Assembly: GCF_900107255.1 (NCBI RefSeq)
Contig: NZ_FNPH01000001.1
Location: forward strand, 310,001 to 374,000
Direction: 5' to 3'
Source of the DNA: Micromonospora pattaloongensis
GTDB taxonomy: Bacteria > Actinomycetota > Actinomycetes > Mycobacteriales > Micromonosporaceae
DNA length: 64,000 nt
The first letter of the stretch is position 1, and every line of letters starts with the position of its first letter. The position numbers were made by a program, and so were the translations under genes. The notes below the pieces were generated by a model. That model saw nothing but the letters and a program-made list of their open reading frames with translations. It did not search any database and had not been told where the DNA came from. Shown in pieces: positions 43,333 to 50,937 of this stretch.

Positions 43333-44067
43333 CTACCGCGTTAGGCCGTCGACGAGCGGAACGGCGAGCAGCCCCGCGCCGGCGCCGAGCGCCGCCACGG
43401 TGATCAGCCCGAAGAGGCCGACCCAGAACAGGCCGGGCACCCGGGTGAGCCGCGCCAACTGGTCCGCGTCCGACTCCGGCTGCTGCCCCCGCCAGCGCAG
43501 GGTCTGCAGCTCACCCACGGGCCGCACCCCGCCCAGCAGCAGGAACCACACCCCGGTGTACGCGAACGCCGCCTGCACCTCCGGCGGCGCGAACCACGAC
43601 ACCCCGAAAACGATCGCCGTGGTGACCACGATCGACACGATGCCGAAGAAGTTGCGGATCATCACCAGCATGGCGAGCAGCAGCGCCACGGCGATCCACA
43701 GCAGCAGGGTGATCCGGTTGCCGCTGAGCAGCCACGCACCGGCGAGCCCGATCAGGGACGGCGCGATGTAGCCGGCGAGCAGCGTGAAGACCATGCCCGG
43801 CCCGGTCGGCCGGCCCGCCGAGAGCGTCAGCCCGGAGGTGTCCGAGTGCAGCCGGATGCCGCGCAGCTTGCGCCCGGTGAGCAGCGCGACCAGCGCGTGT
43901 CCGCCCTCGTGCGCGATCGTGATGGCGTTACGGGCGATCCGCCACGGCACCCGGGCCGCGACGACGAGCAGAGCCAGCGCCGCGGTGAACAGCACGAGCA
44001 GCGGGGGCGGGTCCGGCTGCACCCCGAAGAGCCGGTCCCACAGTTCAGTCAGCCCATCGATCGACAC
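43333..44067 (-). CDS. M50-like membrane metalloprotease
   Basis: The 244-residue protein has about six membrane helices and an HEGGH zinc-binding motif at about residue 57 ([28 protein letters not shown]), matching the actinobacterial M50B-like family. The typical PxxP/NPDG second motif is not obvious. It probably cleaves or senses membrane proteins. GTG 44067 has TAGGCT (rc of 44076-44081) 8 nt upstream. It is convergent with accD and divergent from the Uma2 gene. Confidence 0.85.
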   Translation of the reverse strand: MSIDGLTELWDRLFGVQPDPPPLLVLFTAALALLVVAARVPWRIARNAITIAHEGGHALVALLTGRKLRGIRLHSDTSGLTLSAGRPTGPGMVFTLLAGYIAPSLIGLAGAWLLSGNRITLLLWIAVALLLAMLVMIRNFFGIVSIVVTTAIVFGVSWFAPPEVQAAFAYTGVWFLLLGGVRPVGELQTLRWRGQQPESDADQLARLTRVPGLFWVGLFGLITVAALGAGAGLLAVPLVDGLTR

Positions 44068-44170
44068 AGCGAGCGAGCCTAGCCCACGTGCCCGGGTCCG
44101 CATCTCTGCTGATCTCGCCGTTTGGTGTGGAAGACTCGGACCGTGGCGTCGACGGCAGGAGGTGAACAGC

Positions 44171-44728
44171 GTGACCGTTCTGCCGCTTGAGCCGCATATC
44201 GGCCCTTGGACGGAAGCCGAATATTTCGCCCTCGGGGAGACTCCCAACCGGATCGAACTCCTCGACGGGAGCCTGATCGTGAGCCCTGCGCCGAGCAAGC
44301 GCCATCAGCATCTGTCACGTCGCCTCGCGAACGCGATCGAGAGTTCGGCCTCGCCCCTGGGCCTGTCGGTGTTCGAGGCCGTCAACGTCCGGCTACGCAC
44401 CGACCGCATCGCGATTCCCGACCTCGTCGTCGCGGATACGGATGACGAGGGAGCAGTGGTCGAGGCAGGCGAAGTTCGTCTCGTCGCGGAGATCGTGTCG
44501 CCCAGCAACGCCGCCGCCGACCGCGTCGTGAAGATGCAGCTCTACGCGATCGCCCGCATCCCGTGGTACCTCCTGGTCGAGCCCGACGACGCCACCCTCA
44601 GCCTGCGGCTGCTCCGCCTTGACGGGGGGCATTACGTCGAGCACGCGGTGGCCAAGTCCGGGGAAACACTGCGGATGGCAGCTCCCTTCCCGATGGAGAT
44701 TGACCTGTCGTCGCTGCAGTCCAGGTAG
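44171..44728 (+). CDS. Uma2-family putative endonuclease
   Basis: The 186-residue protein matches the Uma2 (DUF820) family with a PD-(D/E)XK restriction-like core: [40 protein letters not shown] (catalytic Asp), [25 protein letters not shown] (E-x-V/S..K) and the closing [10 protein letters not shown]. Uma2 genes are common in multi-copy families in actinobacteria and cyanobacteria, with unclear roles. GTG 44171 follows CAGGAGGTGAACAGC. A hexanucleotide microsatellite and two long hairpins follow its stop. Confidence 0.85.
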   Translation: MTVLPLEPHIGPWTEAEYFALGETPNRIELLDGSLIVSPAPSKRHQHLSRRLANAIESSASPLGLSVFEAVNVRLRTDRIAIPDLVVADTDDEGAVVEAGEVRLVAEIVSPSNAAADRVVKMQLYAIARIPWYLLVEPDDATLSLRLLRLDGGHYVEHAVAKSGETLRMAAPFPMEIDLSSLQSR

Positions 44729-44750
44729 CGGCGGTCGTCGTTCTCTCCCG

Positions 44751-44786
44751 TGTTCGTGTTCGTGTTCGTGTTCGTATTCGTGTTCG
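44751..44786. repeat. TGTTCG hexanucleotide microsatellite
   Basis: Six tandem copies of TGTTCG (the fifth is TATTCG) occupy 36 bp just past the Uma2 stop. Slippage here could change the copy number between strains without affecting a protein. Confidence 0.9.
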
Positions 44787-44790
44787 GCTC

Positions 44791-44872
44791 CCTTTGCTCT
44801 GCTTACGTATGGGAAACACCCGCCGTCCGCTGTTCGGACGGCGGGTGATTCCTGAGGTAAGCAGAGCAAAGG
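44791..44872. repeat. Long nested hairpin (82 nt) between Uma2 and GntR genes
   Basis: Outer arms CCTTTGCTCTGCTTAC (44791-44806) and GTAAGCAGAGCAAAGG (44857-44872) are a perfect 16-bp match. Inner arms CACCCGCCGTCCG (44817-44829) and CGGACGGCGGGTG (44835-44847) are a perfect 13-bp match with a 5-nt loop. The joining segments also pair partly (GGAA with TTCC). The result is one nearly continuous stem of about 35 bp, far longer than a terminator needs. Confidence 0.85.
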
Positions 44873-44904
44873 TCGACGCCGACGCGTTGGTTCACGCAGC
44901 CCCG

Positions 44905-44960
44905 CGGGGTTTGGGTGCATCTGTTGTCGCTATAGCAGCAACAGATGCACCCACACCCTG
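44905..44960. repeat. Second long hairpin upstream of the GntR 3' end
   Basis: GGGTGCATCTGTTG (44913-44926) and CAACAGATGCACCC (44939-44952) pair perfectly; flanking bases extend the stem to about 20 bp with one mismatch, and the loop contains the palindrome GCTATAGC. It lies 17 bp past the end of the minus-strand GntR gene and can act as its terminator. Confidence 0.8.
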
Positions 44961-44976
44961 CGAGTGACCCGCCGAG

Positions 44977-45198
44977 TCAGCTGTTCCGCTCGGCGACGAA
45001 CACGCCAACGCCCGGCACACCCTCGATCAGCCCAGTCGCCTTCAGCCAGTTGATCGCTCCACGGACGACTGTGATCGACACCGAATACTGCTGCCGCAGC
45101 TCGGTCGTGCTCGGCAACTGATCGCCGGGACGCAGTTCACCTGACTCGATCTGCGCCTTGATGTCGTCGATGATCTTCTGAGTCTTTGAGGTCGCCAC
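44977..45198 (-). CDS. Short GntR-family winged-helix regulator
   Basis: The 73-residue protein consists only of the GntR winged helix: KIIDDIKAQIESGELRPGDQLPSTTELRQQYSVSITVVRGAINWLKATGLIEGVPGVGVFV. There is no C-terminal effector domain, so ligand control is unlikely unless by a partner. ATG 45198 is the start. Upstream, GGTCCGCGGACC (45210-45221) and TTATGCATAA (45288-45297) are perfect palindromes suited as operators. It is divergent from two small genes and forms with them a compact locus often seen in Micromonosporaceae (from memory). Confidence 0.85.
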   Translation of the reverse strand: MATSKTQKIIDDIKAQIESGELRPGDQLPSTTELRQQYSVSITVVRGAINWLKATGLIEGVPGVGVFVAERNS

Positions 45199-45209
45199 CG
45201 CATCTCCCT

Positions 45210-45297
45210 GGTCCGCGGACCCATCTGATCACGGGGCGACCTCGAACTACAAGCTTCAGGAAACACCTGGCTACACCATGTGTTGCCTTATGCATAA
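45210..45297. promoter_or_regulatory. Palindromes between the GntR gene and the small-gene pair
   Basis: GGTCCGCGGACC (45210-45221) is a perfect 12-bp palindrome whose half (CCCTGGTCCGC) recurs at 45327-45336. TTATGCATAA (45288-45297) is a perfect 10-bp palindrome. Both lie in the 225-bp divergent gap and are candidate GntR operators. Confidence 0.5.
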
Positions 45298-45423
45298 TGC
45301 TGCGCTAGGTTCAACTACGTCGATTCCCTGGTCCGCAGCCGAGGATCGGCTCTCCGCGCGGCGGCTCGCTCTCCCCGTGTGCCCGCGGGCCGTCGCGCCA
45401 CCCCTCTGGTCCGGAGGTGAGAT

Positions 45424-45630
45424 GTGGAGCGCGACCGCGCGATGCTCATCATCGAGCGACACCAGCCGTCGCCCCTCTGGCGGCTACTACACATCGTCCG
45501 CTGCGTGCACTGCCGCGGGCGCTGGCCATGCCCGCCCTACCTGGAGGCCCGTACCGCGGTGTTGAATCACGACCGGCAGGACGTGGCCGACCTCGTACGC
45601 CGAAACAACCGCGAGCCGGGGTCGTGCTGA
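45424..45630 (+). CDS. Small cysteine-containing hypothetical protein
   Basis: The 68-residue protein contains LLHIVRCVHCRGRWPCPPYLEARTAVLNHDRQDVADLV, with three closely spaced cysteines (CVHC...C) that could bind zinc. No known family is recognised. GTG 45424 lies 6 nt from GGAGG, which decides the start. The following gene starts directly after its stop, so they form a two-gene operon divergent from the GntR regulator. Confidence 0.65.
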   Translation: MERDRAMLIIERHQPSPLWRLLHIVRCVHCRGRWPCPPYLEARTAVLNHDRQDVADLVRRNNREPGSC

Positions 45631-45855
45631 ATGCCGCCCACCGTGCAGGTCACCGTCACGCTCACGCCCGGACTCGACGGCTGGGTGGAGACCGAGCGGG
45701 ACGCGCCCCCCATCCTGGCCATCGAGGCCGGTGGCACCGAACTGTGTCTGGTGCTCGCCTCCGACCACGTCACCGCCCACGACGCCGACGCCGCACGGCG
45801 GCTCGCCGAACTCATCGCGGCCTTCGCCGCCCGGGTGGCGGCGCGGGTGGCCTGA
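45631..45855 (+). CDS. Small hypothetical protein of GntR locus
   Basis: The 74-residue acidic protein (VQVTVTLTPGLDGWVETERDAPPILAIEAGGTELCLVLASDHVTAHDADAARRLAELIAAFAARVA) has a beta-strand first half and an amphipathic C-terminal helix. The ATG immediately follows the previous stop. The function is unknown. The regular beta-plus-helix layout could suit a partner or antitoxin-like role, but nothing proves this. Confidence 0.6.
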   Translation: MPPTVQVTVTLTPGLDGWVETERDAPPILAIEAGGTELCLVLASDHVTAHDADAARRLAELIAAFAARVAARVA

Positions 45856-45945
45856 CGCGCGGCGGCGGCAGCGGGATCGGTTATCACGTCCGACGTCGAT
45901 AACTGGTCCGGCTGCCGCCCTCGCATTCGCGTTTCTACACCGGGG

Positions 45946-46185
45946 TCACATCCTGCGCCGGGTCGAGGCCGGGACCACGACCCGAGCAGGCACCCGACGT
46001 TCGGGTACGCCACGGCGCAGCAACAGGAAGGCACCAGCCGCGGCGACGGCCACGGTGGCGACTCCAGCGATCGCCAGCAGCAGCGTCGCGAGGCCCACAC
46101 TCGCCACGAGCAGGACCACGTCGGCCACCGCCACCAGCATCCAGAGCGCCAGCTTCGGTTTCGCCGTTTGCAGTCGAGGACTCAA
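45946..46185 (-). CDS. Small two-helix membrane protein
   Basis: The 79-residue product has two hydrophobic helices (about 12-30: LALWMLVAVADVVLLVASVG and 32-55: ATLLLAIAGVATVAVAAAGAFLLL) and a basic C-terminal tail. The TTG start at 46185 is supported by a very strong AAGGAGGTG ribosome-binding site 6 nt upstream. The family is unknown. It lies downstream of the Ser/Thr kinase gene on the same strand (50-bp gap) and might share its transcript. Confidence 0.65.
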   Translation of the reverse strand: MSPRLQTAKPKLALWMLVAVADVVLLVASVGLATLLLAIAGVATVAVAAAGAFLLLRRGVPERRVPARVVVPASTRRRM

Positions 46186-46235
46186 GTCGCACCTCCTTCC
46201 GTCGTACGGGGTTTACTACCCCTGCTACGAGAAGG

Positions 46236-48656
46236 TCATGCCGCCTTCCCCCGAACGGGTTTGAACCCGCGGGCGATCACGTCGTAGTCGGCGAGGCTCT
46301 GCCGCCACGTCGACTCGGGGGTCTCCCAGTAGAGCGCGTACGCCTTGTCCTTCGCGGCGATGAAGCCACGGTTGCGGACGTGCATCCGCGTGCCGTTGTC
46401 GCCGGTGTGCAGCCACTCCCAGTCGGCTGCCTTCACGCCGTAGTCCACGGCGCGGATCTGTCCGACGCGCTGGTAATCGCGTTCCGTCGAGCGCCGGTAG
46501 TCTTCCTTCGACTTCCAGTCCGCCACCGGATCGGGCTGCGGCGAGTCCGTCTGGTCGATCATCAACATCCGGCCACCGCTGGGGTCGACGAAGATGACCC
46601 GCCCGTCGGCGTCCCGGCTCACCTGCCACCCGTCCCGGATCGGCACGGCGAAGCCGGTGGGGTCCCGGTGCATCCGCCAGCCGGCCGGCAGCACGAACTC
46701 CGGCGCGCCGGTCGGCTGCGCGGTCGGCTGCGCGGCGCTCGGGGCCGCCGCGGTCGGGCTCGGCCGGGACGTCGCGGAAGCCTGCGGCGCCGGAGCGCTG
46801 GCCGCGCCGGTCGGCGTGGCAGCGGACGTTCCCCCGGCCCGTTGCCCGCCCTCGTCGTCGCTCCGCGACGACAGGACCACCACTACGGCCAGGACCAGCA
46901 GCGCGACGACCGCGGCGGCGGCGCCGAGGATCCGCTTGTCGCGCCGGAGGCCCGTCCGGACCGCGACCGACCCGGAGGTACGGGGAACCGCCGCGACGGC
47001 AACAGCCTTGGGCGGCGACTGCTGGGCACCCGACCCGGACGCGTCGACAGCGCTGCGTGCCGGTGCGGCCTCCCCGATGGCGGCGGCGCCAGCCCCACCG
47101 GTGGCGGCATCGTCGCGCGACTCGTCAACCGAGCTCCCGGCGGCACGGTCGCGCGACTCATCAGCCGAACTCGCGGCGGCATCGTCGCGTGCCTCTTCGG
47201 ACGAATCCGCGGCCGAACCGTCGCGTGCGTCTCCGGCCGAGCCTTCGGCGGCGGGCGCCTCGTCAGCGGAGCGCGCGTCGTCAGCGGTGGTCGGGGTCTT
47301 CGACGCCGCGTCGACCGGGCCGGTACCGGACGCCGCGTCCTCGTCGGCAGCCGGCTTCTCCGATGATTCCGATCCACCGTCCGGGGTAATGATCGTGGGC
47401 ACCGACGACGCCTCAGCCGCGGGCGCGTCGGTCGGGGGCACGACGGCGGTCGGGGGCTCCGCGTCCGCCGCGCGCGTCGGCTCCGTGGCGCGCTCTGCCG
47501 CGCGCTCCGGCTCCGGGGTGTCCGGCGCCGACTCGGGCGCCGGCGCCGTCGCGGCGGCCGCGTCCGACGCGACGGGCGGCGCATCCGTCAACGTGGGGGG
47601 CAACTCCGGCGAGGGCAACTCCGGCGAGGGCAACTCCGGCGAGGGCAATTCCGGCGGAGCCAACGGCGGTGGCGGCGTCACCAGCGCCGCCATCGGCGGC
47701 GGCGACACCGGCGCTACCTCGGAGACCTCGGCGGGCGGGCGCTGCACCGGGAGCAGCGGAGTGCGCGGCTCGCGCGGCTTGCCCAGCGGACTCGGTCGGC
47801 GTACCCCGTCAAGCAGTGACCTCGTCACGCGCGGCCGTTTGCCGGACGCGCGCCGCAACAACCGCTCCGCCTCGTCCGCCTTCATCCGAAGAGCCGGATC
47901 CTTGCGCAAGAGTCCACTGAGGACCGGCTTGAGCGGACCTGCGTGCTTCGCCGGCGGCGGGGGCTCGGTCGCGAGCGCGGCGAGCGTCCCGATCGCCGAC
48001 GGCCGCGCGTACGGCGACTGCCCCTCGACGGCCGCGTACAGCGTCGCGCCGAGCGACCACATGTCCGCCTCGGGACCGGCACTGCCGGTCCGGGCGCGCT
48101 CCGGCGCGATGTAGGCCGGCGACCCGAGCACCAGGCCGGTGCGGGTCACGTTGGGATCGCCGGGCACGGTGGCCAGGCCGAAGTCGGTGAGTACGACGCG
48201 GCCATCGTCGCCGAGCAACACGTTGCCCGGCTTGACGTCGCGGTGCATCACACCCGAGCGGTGCGCCGCGCGCAACGCGCCCAACACACCCAGGCCGATC
48301 TCGACCGCCCGCGCCGACGACACCGGACCATCCTTCGCCAGCACGTCCTGCAGCGAACGCGACGGCACGTACTCCATGACGATCCACGGATCCGCGTCGG
48401 TGCGCAGCACGTCGAAGACGCGGACCACGTTGATGTTGTTGAGCCGGGCGATCGCGCGCGCCTCCCGCAGCGACCGCTCCCGCATCTCACGCCGCTCGTC
48501 CGCGGTCAGCCCCGGCGGCGGCACCAGTTCCTTGATGGCCACGTCGCGGTGCAGCACCTCGTCGCGCGCCTTCCACACACGACCCATGCCGCCCTGACCG
48601 AGCGGCTGCACGAGCCGGTAACGGTCGGCGACGAGTTGCGTGTGCGCTGTGGACAT
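46236..48656 (-). CDS. Transmembrane serine/threonine protein kinase
   Basis: The 806-residue eukaryotic-type kinase has an N-terminal kinase domain (about 12-270) with LGQGGMGRVW (P-loop), VAIKEL (Lys), VMHRDVKPGNVLL (catalytic loop) and LTDFGLATV (DFG). A long Pro/Ala/Glu/Ser-rich juxtamembrane region of about 290 residues follows, including four SPELP repeats, then one membrane helix (about 570-590: ILGAAAAVVALLVLAVVVVL) and an extracytoplasmic domain of about 150 residues (PAGWRMHRDPTGFAVPIRDGW). It lacks PASTA repeats, so is not a PknB orthologue. It lies divergent from accE; its ligand and substrates are unknown. Confidence 0.93.
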   Translation of the reverse strand: MSTAHTQLVADRYRLVQPLGQGGMGRVWKARDEVLHRDVAIKELVPPPGLTADERREMRERSLREARAIARLNNINVVRVFDVLRTDADPWIVMEYVPSRSLQDVLAKDGPVSSARAVEIGLGVLGALRAAHRSGVMHRDVKPGNVLLGDDGRVVLTDFGLATVPGDPNVTRTGLVLGSPAYIAPERARTGSAGPEADMWSLGATLYAAVEGQSPYARPSAIGTLAALATEPPPPAKHAGPLKPVLSGLLRKDPALRMKADEAERLLRRASGKRPRVTRSLLDGVRRPSPLGKPREPRTPLLPVQRPPAEVSEVAPVSPPPMAALVTPPPPLAPPELPSPELPSPELPSPELPPTLTDAPPVASDAAAATAPAPESAPDTPEPERAAERATEPTRAADAEPPTAVVPPTDAPAAEASSVPTIITPDGGSESSEKPAADEDAASGTGPVDAASKTPTTADDARSADEAPAAEGSAGDARDGSAADSSEEARDDAAASSADESRDRAAGSSVDESRDDAATGGAGAAAIGEAAPARSAVDASGSGAQQSPPKAVAVAAVPRTSGSVAVRTGLRRDKRILGAAAAVVALLVLAVVVVLSSRSDDEGGQRAGGTSAATPTGAASAPAPQASATSRPSPTAAAPSAAQPTAQPTGAPEFVLPAGWRMHRDPTGFAVPIRDGWQVSRDADGRVIFVDPSGGRMLMIDQTDSPQPDPVADWKSKEDYRRSTERDYQRVGQIRAVDYGVKAADWEWLHTGDNGTRMHVRNRGFIAAKDKAYALYWETPESTWRQSLADYDVIARGFKPVRGKAA
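47601..47660. repeat. Four 15-bp tandem repeats inside the kinase gene
   Basis: CAACTCCGGCGAGGG occurs at 47601, 47616, 47631 and (diverged) 47646. On the minus strand it encodes the repeated pentapeptide PSPEL in the juxtamembrane linker. Because the unit is 15 bp, changes in copy number keep the frame. Confidence 0.9.
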
Positions 48657-48789
48657 CTCGCAAAACCTACCCGTCTGCGCCCAGCGTCACACTCGCGGGC
48701 ATGTGCCACTGTGAGGCGTGCGTCATTGCCGTCGGTGCCGGCGAGTCGGTGCAACCTTCCGTCGGCCCGGCGCGTCGTACTCTCTTCGT

Positions 48790-49002
48790 ATGTCTGACGC
48801 AGACCCGTCGTTCCGGGTTGTCCGCGGCACCCCGACCGCCGAGGAGTTGGCCGCCCTCGTCGGCGTGCTCGTGGCGCGCTCCGCGCCGGTCGCCGCGCCA
48901 CCCCGGCCCACGCCGTCCGCATGGGCGCGCAGCGCCCGCCCCGCCAGCGCCGCCAACCACCCCGGCCCCGGCGCCTGGCGCGCCTCCGGCCTGCCCCGTT
49001 GA
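48790..49002 (+). CDS. accE: Acyl-CoA carboxylase epsilon subunit
   Basis: The 70-residue protein matches the actinobacterial AccE family: an N-terminal FRVVRGTPTAEELAALVGVL strand-helix, an Ala/Pro linker, and C-terminal SAWARSAR...PGPGAWRASGLPR. The epsilon subunit stabilises complexes of the biotin-carrying alpha chain with AccD5-type beta chains. ATG 48790 has TACTCT (48778-48783) 6 nt upstream, a leaderless start. It is usually directly after accD and before maf. Here it is separated from both by accessory genes. Confidence 0.9.
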   Translation: MSDADPSFRVVRGTPTAEELAALVGVLVARSAPVAAPPRPTPSAWARSARPASAANHPGPGAWRASGLPR

Positions 49003-49084
49003 CGCCCTACGGGGGCTGCAACATGTCGCACTGATTCGCTAGCCTCACCGTCGTACGGGGTTGTGGGCTGCCTGGGGAGGGGCG

Positions 49085-49537
49085 ATGCTGCCGGAGGAAG
49101 ACCGTCCGCCAGCCTGGCTGCGCGACTACGGGGACATCGAAGCCGACATCACGAAGATGGAAGAGTTCGCGGCGAGGCTGGACGCCGAGGTCCGCGAGAA
49201 CTACGGCCCCCACGCGCAGTCCTTGTACGAGGACATGCAGGCCGAGATCCCCAGTCCGTACGCCGCGTTCCAGGAGTTGTCGGCCTTCGTCGTGACGCAC
49301 AACAGCGCGCAGAGCAATCTCAGCAACACGGTCTGGGACTACCAGAACGCGACGGGCCGCTTCGCAACCGCAGCGACAGAGATCAGCGAGCGGTACCGCG
49401 GAAGCGACGCCTTCTCTGCCGCGCGCGTACGCGATGTCGAAAGCGCTCTCGCCCCCAGCCCCGACGGCTCGGTGCCCGCACCGCCATCGACCACGATGCC
49501 GGCACCGGAAATCACGACCGGTCCGGAGGCGTCCTGA
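49085..49537 (+). CDS. Helical type VII secretion-like small protein
   Basis: The 150-residue soluble, mostly helical protein (about 15-115: DIEADITKMEEFAARLDAEVRENYGPHAQSLYEDM...AFVVTHNSAQSNLSNTVWDYQNATGRFATAATEIS) ends its helical part with YRGSD, which fits the YxxxD/E secretion signal found after helix pairs of ESX substrates. A Pro/Ser tail follows. No WxG turn is seen. ATG 49085 has GGGAGG upstream. Its stop overlaps the next start (TGATG). It is first in an operon ending in a mycosin, which supports a type VII context; identity is inferred. Confidence 0.65.
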   Translation: MLPEEDRPPAWLRDYGDIEADITKMEEFAARLDAEVRENYGPHAQSLYEDMQAEIPSPYAAFQELSAFVVTHNSAQSNLSNTVWDYQNATGRFATAATEISERYRGSDAFSAARVRDVESALAPSPDGSVPAPPSTTMPAPEITTGPEAS

Positions 49538-50937
49538 TGCACATCGCGGACGGTGGCGGCGGCTACGCGGGCACGACCAACTGGTTCGAGAAGCAGGTGC
49601 CCGGTATGTGGGCGCTGTTGGAAAACCAGGAGACGACCAACTACTACCGGAACGTCGCCGGCTGGAAGAAGGCCTGCGAACTGACCTCGCAGCACCTCTG
49701 GCGGTTGGAGGAGTACCGCGACAATCTCGCGGCGGCGTGGCCCCCGGAGAAGAGTGAGGCCTCCAGGGCCTTCATCGACCGGCTGAACAACCTGATCATC
49801 CACGTCAAGGAGACGTACGAGATCGCGGTCACCAACCACCGTGCGTTGAGCACGGCCAGCAGTGCGATCTACACGTCGCGGTACGACCTGAAGAAGATCT
49901 ACGACGAGTACGTCCAGAAGCAGCAGCAGAAGCAGGAGTACGAGGAGCGGGTCGAGTTCGAGAGATCGTCTCAGCTGCCCGGTGTGGCACTGGGAGATCC
50001 GCCGGTAACGGACGCGGACCTGGAGCGGCTGAACAACCGAGCTCGGTCGATCATGTACTCGCTGAGCAGTTCCCTCGTCGAAGCAAAGATGCAGCTCAGG
50101 CAACCGGTCCCGATCTCAGGAGGTCGCGCTGTAGATACGCACGGCGGTGATGCATATGCGGGAGGCGGAGCACTTCCTCCGCCCCCGATTCCGCCAGTCG
50201 TGCCGATCCCGGGTCCGGGACCGTCGGCTCCGTTATCGCACGCCCCCGCGCCTACGCCGGCCCAAGTGGTTGTTACGCAGCCGCCCTCCTCGGTCGGCCC
50301 GGTCCTCGGCGGCGCGAGCCCCGTCACGACGCCGCCCCCGCCGGCGACGCCGCCCATCGCGCCTCCGGTGATCACACCGACTCCCGCGCCGGCCCCCGGC
50401 GTCATGCTCCCGCCCACTGCGCCGATCGGCCCCGGCGCTCCAGGGGGCAAGATCGGATCAACGTCACCGCTGACGCCTCCCCAGAATCGCGGAACGACAA
50501 TTCCCGGAGTCGGCCATAACACGAAACCGGGCGGCGGCGTCGCCAACGGGATGCCCCGAGCAATGCCTCCCGGCGGACTCATCGGTGGCACTCCGGTCGC
50601 TGGTCTAGGACAGCACGGGGTGCCGCCGCAGGCCGCCCGCCGGGTAAATCCAGTGGGCGGAGTCATCGGCGGCCACGGCTTCGGCGCGCCCATGCAACCG
50701 GGCACCGGCCGACCCTTCTCCGCGCACGAGAGTCGATCAGGACAGGCTTTCCCTACACACGGCACCCCTTCGACACACCGCCGCAACAGCGCAAGACAGA
50801 GCGACGACGCTAAGCAGAGTCAACGATGGGACCCGGACAATCCGTGGGAGACCGACGAAGGCGTGACCGCTGTAGTACGGCCGTCCCGAGAAACGACCCG
50901 GATCGACCCAGGTCCTGCAATCGGCTTCGATCGGTGA
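49537..50937 (+). CDS. PPE/WXG-like proline-rich type VII substrate candidate
   Basis: The 466-residue product has a helical N-terminal domain (about 20-185: WKKACELTSQHLWRLEEYRDNLAAAWPPEKSEASRAFIDRLNNLIIHVKETYEIAV) resembling WXG100-type proteins, with WPP where WxG is usual. A Pro/Gly-rich region of about 230 residues (PPPPATPPIAPPVITPTP) follows. The C-terminal WDPDNPWETDEGVTAVV segment is of a kind found in actinobacterial T7SS-linked proteins (from memory). The start overlaps the previous stop; its own end overlaps the mycosin start (GTGA). Likely surface-exposed or secreted. Confidence 0.7.
   Translation: MHIADGGGGYAGTTNWFEKQVPGMWALLENQETTNYYRNVAGWKKACELTSQHLWRLEEYRDNLAAAWPPEKSEASRAFIDRLNNLIIHVKETYEIAVTNHRALSTASSAIYTSRYDLKKIYDEYVQKQQQKQEYEERVEFERSSQLPGVALGDPPVTDADLERLNNRARSIMYSLSSSLVEAKMQLRQPVPISGGRAVDTHGGDAYAGGGALPPPPIPPVVPIPGPGPSAPLSHAPAPTPAQVVVTQPPSSVGPVLGGASPVTTPPPPATPPIAPPVITPTPAPAPGVMLPPTAPIGPGAPGGKIGSTSPLTPPQNRGTTIPGVGHNTKPGGGVANGMPRAMPPGGLIGGTPVAGLGQHGVPPQAARRVNPVGGVIGGHGFGAPMQPGTGRPFSAHESRSGQAFPTHGTPSTHRRNSARQSDDAKQSQRWDPDNPWETDEGVTAVVRPSRETTRIDPGPAIGFDR

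Noticed and set aside
44751-44786. Coding use of the TGTTCG repeat (His/Glu repeat on the minus strand)
   Set aside because: The minus-strand frames across it lack starts with ribosome-binding sites and run through the long hairpins.
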